Source: Flavobacteriales bacterium
GTDB lineage: Bacteria > Bacteroidota > Bacteroidia > Flavobacteriales_D > Sanyastnellaceae
Reading direction: 5' to 3'
Assembly (NCBI GenBank): GCA_028823435.1
Contig: JAPKBK010000023.1
Location: 1-12,649 of the forward strand
DNA length: 12,649 nucleotides
Positions 7,315 through 12,649 of this stretch are shown here, piece after piece. How positions within the stretch are numbered: position 1 is the first letter of the stretch; each line of letters starts with the position of its first letter. The position numbers and the translations under genes were made by a program. The notes below the pieces were generated by a model. That model was not told where the DNA came from. It did not search any database and was given only the letters and a program-made list of their open reading frames with translations.

Positions 7315-9369
7315 ATGGCAATGATTGAAAATATTCGCAACCGACAAGGGTTGTTGATGGTGTTCCTAGGATTAGGTATGCTAAGTTTCTTAGTTCCTTT
7401 TGATGCTGTTTTGGCACTCATGGGACAAGGAACATCCACTGAGGTTGGAAGTGTAAACGGAGATGGCATAACCGGTACAGAGTATCAAGTTGCTGTTCAA
7501 CAAAGAAGAGGATTGGGTTTTTCAGGCGATCAGCTGCCTAATGAGGTTTGGGAAGACATGACATCTGCCATGTTTATGAGTGATGAATACGCTGAAATTG
7601 GAATAACCGTAAGCGACAAAGAGTACCAAGAGATGCTTTTTGGCGACCTTGTGTCCCCATATGTTTCTAGTGCTTTTTACAGCAATGGAGACAACAAACG
7701 TACATGGGTACAGAATTTTCAAAATATGCTTTCAACGCCTCAAGGCAAGGCGAACTTCCTTAAGTACAAGGCAGTCATTGTTGCGAAACGTAAAAAAGAA
7801 AAGTTTGAAGCTTTGGCGCAAGCTGGTGCATATTCAAATGCACTGGAGGGCAAGTACGATTACTTGAGTACAGAACGCAAAGCCGAATTTAAATATGTTG
7901 TCAAATTGTTCACGACAATAGCTGATAGCGTTGTCAATGTGAGCGATAGAGATGTACAGGTATACTTCAACGACCATAAAGATGAAAAAAAGTTTCAGCA
8001 ATTACAAGGTCGAGATGTTACAATCGTTAAGATTCCAGTAGGCGCTTCTTCGGGAGATGTCAATAATATTACGGCAGAACTAGAAGGCATTGCTACAGCG
8101 TGGGATTTGGCTGATGATGCTGTTGAATTTGCGACAACAAATGGCAGCGGTGCTGAAGCTGTCAGCACCATTCGTCTCGCTGAGGTCGAAACTGACGTGA
8201 ATGAGTCAACATTCTTTGATGTTGAAATTGGAACAATCGTCGGACCCTATCAAAAGGGAAATGTACTCACTGTTGCAAACATTCTCGGCAGATCTATGGT
8301 TCCCGATACTGCTGCATCTGTCAGACATATCCTATTACAAGCAAAAGACGTGAAAGATGCCAAAGAAATGATGGCACTTAATTCTAAAGCGGACAGTCTG
8401 GTGAGACTTCTGAAAAATGGCGCTGACTTTACAGATTTTGCAAATAGATTCTCTGATGACCCAGGGTCGAAATCTAACGGTGGCGTTTATGAGTTTTTTC
8501 CACAGAACAGAATGGTAAAACCATTTAATGATTTCAGCTTTAACAAGGCTATAGGTTCAATTGGATCTGTTGAAACAAGCTACGGTGTTCATGTGATTGA
8601 AGTACTCGATCGCCGCAAAAAAGTTGAAGAGGTTGAAGTGGCAACAATCACGAGACAAATCGGTGCTTCTGACAAAACGAAGCGTGATGCTTACTCTGAA
8701 TCTAACGAGTTTGCAATTGAATCTTCTGACAGAGCTACTTTAGAAAGTGCTGCAAAAGAAGCAGGATATACTGTCAGCGAAGCCGTTGATGTGAGAAGGA
8801 AGTCTACTTCTATCGCAGGCATGACAAACGTAAATGAACTTGTCAATTGGGCTTACAATGCTGAAGAAGGCGAAATCAGCCAACCCATACTGATCGATAA
8901 CAACTACGTGGTTGCAGTCCTTAATTCCGCAAGAGAAAAAGGCACTCCTGATTTTGACGCCGTAGAAGAGAAGATGAGAGCTGGGGCGGTTAAAAAAGCA
9001 AAAGGCGAGTACTATGCGCAACTTATGACAGGCGGGAATTTAGATGAAGTCGCGACTGCTGCAGGTGCAACTGTAAAGACTGCTCTCAATGTAAATATTA
9101 AAACATCTACAATCGCAGGAAGTGGTGCATCAGCTGAACCAGAAGTTGCAGGATTGGCATTTTCAATTCCTGTAGGTGAAATGTCAAACCCAATTATTGG
9201 CAACAATGGTGTATGGGTTATTGCGCCTTCAAAAATCACTGAGCCCGCTGAGAAAACAGACTTCTTAACTGAACAAAGTGCTTTAGTGACTAAGGCGCTT
9301 AACGGATTTTCTCTTTCTATCAGAAATGCGATCCGTGATGGGTCTGATGTGATTGATAGTCGGAATTAA
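7315..9369 (+). CDS. Membrane-anchored periplasmic peptidyl-prolyl isomerase (PpiD/SurA-like, parvulin)
   Basis: 684 residues, typical of Bacteroidota PpiD-like proteins. A single N-terminal membrane helix (about 12-35, LLMVFLGLGMLSFLVPF) anchors the protein, with the rest in the periplasm. A SurA_N-type helical region (about 45-330) precedes one clear parvulin (PPIC) domain at about 336-434: VRHILLQAKD, FTDFANRFSDDPGSKSNGG, and SYGVHVIEVLDRR. These proteins help fold newly exported and outer-membrane proteins by cis-trans isomerisation of X-Pro bonds and by chaperoning. The C-terminal 200 residues hold two similar units exactly 100 residues apart (STSIAG at 497-502 and TSTIAG at 597-602, each followed by an E-GEIS/GEMS-P-I motif), probably degenerate parvulin-like repeats. 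ATG 7315 fits the family, whose proteins start MA-x-I just before the helix. The gene is convergent with queA. Confidence 0.88.
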   Translation: MAMIENIRNRQGLLMVFLGLGMLSFLVPFDAVLALMGQGTSTEVGSVNGDGITGTEYQVAVQQRRGLGFSGDQLPNEVWEDMTSAMFMSDEYAEIGITVSDKEYQEMLFGDLVSPYVSSAFYSNGDNKRTWVQNFQNMLSTPQGKANFLKYKAVIVAKRKKEKFEALAQAGAYSNALEGKYDYLSTERKAEFKYVVKLFTTIADSVVNVSDRDVQVYFNDHKDEKKFQQLQGRDVTIVKIPVGASSGDVNNITAELEGIATAWDLADDAVEFATTNGSGAEAVSTIRLAEVETDVNESTFFDVEIGTIVGPYQKGNVLTVANILGRSMVPDTAASVRHILLQAKDVKDAKEMMALNSKADSLVRLLKNGADFTDFANRFSDDPGSKSNGGVYEFFPQNRMVKPFNDFSFNKAIGSIGSVETSYGVHVIEVLDRRKKVEEVEVATITRQIGASDKTKRDAYSESNEFAIESSDRATLESAAKEAGYTVSEAVDVRRKSTSIAGMTNVNELVNWAYNAEEGEISQPILIDNNYVVAVLNSAREKGTPDFDAVEEKMRAGAVKKAKGEYYAQLMTGGNLDEVATAAGATVKTALNVNIKTSTIAGSGASAEPEVAGLAFSIPVGEMSNPIIGNNGVWVIAPSKITEPAEKTDFLTEQSALVTKALNGFSLSIRNAIRDGSDVIDSRN

Positions 9370-9393
9370 GAAGAAGTCGAAGTAACAGAAAGG

Positions 9394-9423
9394 CTTACTA
9401 GAGTTCAACTTACTAGAGTTCAA
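9394..9423. repeat. Perfect 15-bp tandem duplication over the queA stop codon
   Basis: CTTACTAGAGTTCAA occurs twice in direct succession (9394-9408 and 9409-9423) without mismatch. On the minus strand each copy reads TTGAACTCTAGTAAG and contains the last residues Glu-Leu, the stop TAG and a second in-frame stop TAA. The distal copy is therefore a non-coding echo of the gene end. It lies in the 43-base gap between convergent genes. No convincing stem-loop plus T-tract terminator is visible there. Confidence 0.95.
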
Positions 9424-10627
9424 AGAGACATCCATCTCCATAACTGAGGAATCGGTACTTGTTCTCAATTGCTTCTGCGTATACATCTTTCCAAGGCGTG
9501 CTTGAAAATGCTGCGACAAGGCACAGCAGCGTGCTGCCCGGTTGATGGAAATTTGTCACAAGACCTATAACCGATTGGATTTTATACCCTGGCCTAATCA
9601 TGATTTGGGTTTTAAAATCCCAAGGTGAATCAAGTGGGGCGTTGTTGAGGAGATATCGAATAGACGCTTCGTATGAAGTGAAAACCACCTCTCTGCTTTG
9701 TGTATGGTCTTCGTTATAGGGAATCCATTGACCGAGTGTTTTCGGAAACGCACCTGTTTCCACATGCACTACAGCCATCCAAAACAAACTCTCAAGCGTT
9801 CTAAGTGTTGTCGTTCCTGTGGCGACTCTTTTACGTGTAGAGGCAAGATTTTCAAGTATTTCACGCGTCACAATACATCGTTCTGCATGCATCGTGTGGT
9901 CCGAGATGTCACCCTCGGAAAGTGGCCTAAATGTCCCCGCCCCAACATGAAGCGTTAATCGACTAAGTGCGAGATCTTGATCTGCGAGTTTAATAAGCAA
10001 ATGGTCGTCATAATGCAACCCAGCTGTAGGCGCAGCAACACTGCCTGGGAGACGCGCAAAAACGGTTTGGTAATCATCTGCATCATTGCTGTCCGAATCG
10101 CGTTGCATGTATGGAGGAAGTGGCATGCGTCCCAGCTTCTCAAGAACATCCGCAAACGAATGCGCGCCTGTCCATGAGAATGTCAGCTGAAACGACCCTC
10201 CTTCTTCCCTCATTAACCCAGAAGCAGGATCAATGGGTGCAGCATCAAGCGTCAGCCCATCTGTCACAATTGAAGCTGTTTCAGCTGTCCATTTACTTCC
10301 TCCTCTTACGAGGCATCTCCAAGAGGATGTGTGATGGGCTGAAAGTGCGACTTCGGGAACGCCATCTAGGGGTTCAAGAAGAAAGATTTCAAGGCGGCCT
10401 CCAGTAGGTTTTCTTAAATAAAGACGGGCTTGAATCACTTTTGTTTCGTTTGCCCAAAGGCCATCACACCCAATATCCTTTAAATATTTAGGGAGATCTT
10501 CAAACGTTCCGTGTTCAAAATCTCCTTGTGATTTGACACGAAGTAGTTTTGCACTGCGGCGAGGAGAGACAGGATATCTAGCGATATCACCGTCATTTAA
10601 TGTGTATTCAAATTCATCAGATTGCAC
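9413..10627 (-). CDS. queA: S-adenosylmethionine:tRNA ribosyltransferase-isomerase, long Bacteroidota variant (QueA-like)
   Basis: QueA transfers and rearranges the ribosyl part of SAM onto 7-aminomethyl-7-deazaguanine in tRNA, giving epoxyqueuosine in the queuosine pathway. Core motifs are GSVAAPTAGLH (195-205), LTLHVGAGTFRP (224-235), MHAE (246-249), GTTTLRTLES (271-280), TNFHQPGSTLL (358-368) and YRFLSYGD (391-398). The start is GTG at 10627. It gives MQSDEFEYTL, which aligns with the usual QueA opening (MKLSDFDYEL type), and no other standard start codon fits. At 404 residues it is about 55 longer than classical QueA (~345). The extra length lies around 100-150 (including SSWRCLVRGGSKW) and around 283-335, after the GTTTLRTLES motif. 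Many Bacteroidota carry such a long form, so it may be a paralogue of a classical queA elsewhere. The gene is convergent with the isomerase gene and divergent from tdh. Confidence 0.85.
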   Translation of the reverse strand: MQSDEFEYTLNDGDIARYPVSPRRSAKLLRVKSQGDFEHGTFEDLPKYLKDIGCDGLWANETKVIQARLYLRKPTGGRLEIFLLEPLDGVPEVALSAHHTSSWRCLVRGGSKWTAETASIVTDGLTLDAAPIDPASGLMREEGGSFQLTFSWTGAHSFADVLEKLGRMPLPPYMQRDSDSNDADDYQTVFARLPGSVAAPTAGLHYDDHLLIKLADQDLALSRLTLHVGAGTFRPLSEGDISDHTMHAERCIVTREILENLASTRKRVATGTTTLRTLESLFWMAVVHVETGAFPKTLGQWIPYNEDHTQSREVVFTSYEASIRYLLNNAPLDSPWDFKTQIMIRPGYKIQSVIGLVTNFHQPGSTLLCLVAAFSSTPWKDVYAEAIENKYRFLSYGDGCLFEL

Positions 10628-10631
10628 GGTG

Positions 10632-10662
10632 CAAAGGTATCTAGTCTTATCTTTCCACCCAA
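10632..10662 (-). promoter_or_regulatory. queA promoter, TTG-N20-TACCTTTG
   Basis: On the minus strand TTG (10662-10660) is followed after 20 bases by TACCTTTG (10639-10632), an exact match to the Bacteroidota -33/-7 consensus TTG-N19-21-TAnnTTTG. With the usual spacing of about 4-7 bases from the -7 box to the transcription start, the RNA would begin at or within a base or two of the GTG start codon (10627). The -33 TTG overlaps the first bases of the tdh start codon on the other strand. Confidence 0.65.
10648..10655 (+). promoter_or_regulatory. Possible -7 box for the threonine dehydrogenase gene
   Basis: TATCTTTC differs from TAnnTTTG only in the last base. It ends 6 bases before the tdh ATG at 10662. 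An upstream TTG at 10622-10624 is 23 bases away, slightly longer than usual. It lies inside the queA promoter spacer on the opposite strand, so the two promoters would overlap face to face. Confidence 0.4.
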
Positions 10663-11600
10663 TGGAAAAACATCTTGTTATAGGCGCATCTGGTCAGCTC
10701 GGAATTGAACTGACTTTAGGGATGCAAGCCAGATATGGCATTCATGCCGTTGTCGTATCTGATATTCGTCAATCTACTGACGCAGAGGTAAATAGAAGTG
10801 AATTTATTTTTCTTGACGCTTCAGATGCACATGCCGTTCGAAAAGTGCTTGCCGAAGGTAAGTTTACACACGTATATCATTTGGTCGCCATGTTGTCCGC
10901 AAAAGGAGAACAAAACCCTTTGGCTGCATGGGACTTAAATATGAAGTCACTTATAAATGTATTGGAGTGCGCTAAGGATGGGTTATTTGAAAAGTTGTTT
11001 TGGCCAAGTTCTATTGCTGTATTTGGCCCAAACGCGCCTAAAACACAAACGCCCCAAAACACGTTCTGTGACCCGACGACTGTATATGGCGTTTCTAAAG
11101 TCGCAGGCGAATTGTGGGCAAAGTATTATTTTGAACAGTATGGCGTAGATGTTAGAAGTGTCAGATACCCTGGACTCATAGGACATCGATCTCAACCTGG
11201 AGGAGGGACCACTGATTACGCTGTGGAAGCCTTTTATTGTGCCTTAGAGGACAAACCTTTTGAGTGTTATTTGGAACATTACGAAACACTTCCGATGATG
11301 CATATGGACGATGCCGTGAGGGCGACACTGGAATTGATGGAAGCATCCAAAGAGAACATTACCGTCCGGACTTCTTATAATCTGGCGGGATGTTCATTCT
11401 CACCCTCAGAATTAAATTCTGAAATTGGTAAAATCATTCCAGATTTTTCAACCTCCTACAAACCTGATTTGAGACAACAGATTGCTGCGTCATGGCCTGA
11501 CAGCATAAACGATCAAGAAGCACGTTCGGATTGGGGTTGGTCGGTAAAGTATGACACGACCGGATTAATTAAGGCAATGCTCCAAGCATTGAAAGTGTGA
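10662..11600 (+). CDS. tdh: L-threonine 3-dehydrogenase, short-chain (SDR/epimerase-like) type
   Basis: NAD+-dependent oxidation of L-threonine to 2-amino-3-oxobutyrate, which KBL then splits to glycine and acetyl-CoA. 312 residues, normal for the SDR-type enzyme, which is unrelated to the zinc-dependent E. coli Tdh. It has a Rossmann motif GASGQLG (8-14), Asp34 at the end of the second strand (adenosine-ribose contact, NAD preference), and catalytic Tyr142-x3-Lys146 (YGVSK) with Ser116/117 in WPSSIAVFGP. Family-specific signatures are MLSAKGEQNPLAAWDLNM (77-94), GGGTTDYAVEA (180-190), LPMMHMDDA (210-218), RQQIAASWPDSIND (271-284) and DWGW (290-293). The frame is open further upstream, but ATG 10662 places the Rossmann strand right at the N-terminus as in the family, while the upstream part is queA antisense. 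No kbl gene is in view. Confidence 0.9.
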   Translation: MEKHLVIGASGQLGIELTLGMQARYGIHAVVVSDIRQSTDAEVNRSEFIFLDASDAHAVRKVLAEGKFTHVYHLVAMLSAKGEQNPLAAWDLNMKSLINVLECAKDGLFEKLFWPSSIAVFGPNAPKTQTPQNTFCDPTTVYGVSKVAGELWAKYYFEQYGVDVRSVRYPGLIGHRSQPGGGTTDYAVEAFYCALEDKPFECYLEHYETLPMMHMDDAVRATLELMEASKENITVRTSYNLAGCSFSPSELNSEIGKIIPDFSTSYKPDLRQQIAASWPDSINDQEARSDWGWSVKYDTTGLIKAMLQALKV

Positions 11601-11632
11601 CAATTAAATTCGGTTAACGCGCCTGTTTGGTT

Positions 11633-11640
11633 TTTCTTTG
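11633..11640 (+). promoter_or_regulatory. Weak -7 box candidate before cysS
   Basis: TTTCTTTG matches TAnnTTTG apart from T in place of A at the second position. It ends 20 bases before the cysS ATG, a normal leader length for Bacteroidota. No TTG is seen at the expected upstream distance, and the 60-base gap shows no hairpin terminator after tdh, so read-through from tdh is equally possible. Confidence 0.25.
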
Positions 11641-11660
11641 TGAGATAATCAACGAAAGAC

Positions 11661-12649
11661 ATGCAACCACTTCAAATTCAAAATAGCTTAACGCGTAAGA
11701 AGGAAGTCTTTGAAGCTCTGAATCCTCCAAACGTAGGGATGTACGTTTGCGGACCTACGGTATACAGCAATGTGCATTTGGGGAACGTTCGAACATTTTT
11801 GTCATTTGACATCATATACCGTTACCTTGAGTTTATCGGATATAAAGTCCGATACGTAAGAAACATTACTGATGTGGGACATTTGGTAGGTGATGCCGAT
11901 GAAGGGGAAGATAAAATCGGGAAGATGGCGCGCCTTCAAAAAGTAGAACCTATGGAGATCGTTCAGAAATACACGAACGACTTCCACGATGTAATGCGTG
12001 TTTTCAATATCCTTTCTCCGTCTATTGAACCGACCGCTACGGGGCATATTATTGAACAAATTGCAGCCATCGAGAAAATTTTAGATAACGAATATGCCTA
12101 TGAAGTCAATGGAAATGTTTACTTCAGCGTGAGAAGATTCAGTGAAGACTACCCTTATGGGGAGCTTTCAGGGAGGAAAATAGACGAGCTTCTGAGCAAT
12201 ACCCGAGATCTGGATGGCCAAAGTGAAAAACGCGACCCCTTGGACTTTGCGCTTTGGAAAAAAGCCGACGACACCCACCTCATGCAATGGCCTTCACCTT
12301 GGGGGATGGGATTCCCAGGATGGCACCTGGAATGCTCGATCATGAGTACAAAATATTTGGGGAATAGATTTGACATACATGGAGGTGGCATGGACTTGAA
12401 ATTTCCACATCACGAATGTGAAATCGCCCAAAATGTAGCGGCAAACAAAGTCGAAAAGACAGTAAACTACTGGATTCACGGCAACATGCTTACCGTCAAT
12501 GGCCGTAAGATGTCAAAATCAGAAGGCAACGGATTTACGCCCGAGGAACTCATCACAGGAAACCACAAACTTCTTGAAAGAGGCTACAGTCCAATGACGG
12601 TAAGATTCTTTATGCTTATGGGACATTATGGCAGCACCCTGGACTTCTC
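11661..12649 (+). CDS. cysS: Cysteinyl-tRNA synthetase (3' end outside window)
   Basis: Class I aminoacyl-tRNA synthetase that attaches cysteine to tRNA-Cys. The frame starts at ATG 11661 and stays open to the window edge, giving 329 complete residues of a protein usually about 460-500 long. The C-terminal anticodon-binding part is missing. The opening MYVCGPTVYSNVHLGNVRTF (27-46) contains the HIGH-type motif HLGN (39-42). The KMSKS motif is at 283-287 (RKMSKSEGN). The catalytic zinc ligands align as Cys30, Cys225 (WHLECSIM), His250 and Glu254 (PHHECEIAQ), replacing editing by direct thiol selection as in the family. GGGMDLKFPHHE is the other family signature. Everything visible is intact. 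It lies 60 bases after tdh on the same strand. Confidence 0.95.
   Translation, partial: MQPLQIQNSLTRKKEVFEALNPPNVGMYVCGPTVYSNVHLGNVRTFLSFDIIYRYLEFIGYKVRYVRNITDVGHLVGDADEGEDKIGKMARLQKVEPMEIVQKYTNDFHDVMRVFNILSPSIEPTATGHIIEQIAAIEKILDNEYAYEVNGNVYFSVRRFSEDYPYGELSGRKIDELLSNTRDLDGQSEKRDPLDFALWKKADDTHLMQWPSPWGMGFPGWHLECSIMSTKYLGNRFDIHGGGMDLKFPHHECEIAQNVAANKVEKTVNYWIHGNMLTVNGRKMSKSEGNGFTPEELITGNHKLLERGYSPMTVRFFMLMGHYGSTLDF

Noticed and set aside
9370..9412. Bidirectional terminator between the isomerase gene and queA
   Set aside because: Only a 4-bp stem (AGTT-C-AACT) can be found, with no T-tract on either side. The notable content is the tandem repeat.
10533..10661. In-frame upstream extension of the threonine dehydrogenase gene
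   Set aside because: It would be antisense to the queA 5' end and would move the Rossmann motif 43 residues from the N-terminus, unlike the family. ATG 10662 fits.
11601..11660. Regulatory leader such as a T-box or riboswitch before cysS
   Set aside because: Sixty bases are too few for a T-box, and no stem structure or T-box sequence is visible. Such leaders are also not expected in Bacteroidota.
1..12649. Mobile element, phage, defence system or CRISPR array
   Set aside because: No transposase, integrase, inverted terminal repeats, spaced direct repeats or defence-type domains are seen. The genes are housekeeping and envelope genes throughout.

Overview
The window reads as ordinary chromosome from a member of the Bacteroidota, most likely a Flavobacteriales-type organism. 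The evidence is a gldE-gldD pair, a family almost confined to this phylum. It also has TAnnTTTG-type -7 promoter boxes, little sign of Shine-Dalgarno sequences, an SDR-type threonine dehydrogenase and a long QueA-like protein of the Bacteroidota kind. I see no insertion sequence, phage gene, CRISPR array, rRNA or tRNA, and no gene-free stretch longer than about 60 bases. Coding density is very high.

Left part (1-9369, all + strand): an envelope-centred gene run. It starts inside gldE (DUF21-CBS-CBS-CorC membrane protein), followed by gldD (lipoprotein), coaX (type III pantothenate kinase, CoA synthesis), an outer-membrane beta-barrel protein, an exported cysteine-rich TPR protein, lptC (LPS transport lipoprotein), a 75-residue two-helix membrane protein, a second DUF21-CBS-CorC (CNNM/CorC) protein, and a PpiD/SurA-like periplasmic prolyl isomerase. 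The genes up to 7263 overlap or lie within 12 bases of each other, so they are probably co-transcribed. The isomerase probably also has its own promoter in the 51-base gap before it. Together the set suggests outer-membrane and LPS biogenesis: LptC moves LPS, the isomerase folds exported proteins, and the barrel is a possible client.

Middle part (9413-10627, - strand): a 404-residue QueA-like tRNA-modification enzyme, convergent with the isomerase gene. A perfect 15-bp tandem duplication covers its stop codon.

Right part (10662-12649, + strand): threonine 3-dehydrogenase, divergent from queA with only 34 bases between start codons, then cysS (cysteinyl-tRNA synthetase), which runs off the right edge. 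The queA-tdh gap holds two face-to-face promoter candidates whose predicted transcription starts fall on, or within a few bases of, the start codons.

I did not find a clearly new biological system. The points most worth a second look are the Asp-to-Glu change in the CoaX phosphate-binding motif, the long QueA variant, the overlapping and possibly leaderless divergent promoters, the exactly 100-residue repeat in the isomerase, and the unnamed TPR and small membrane proteins around lptC.
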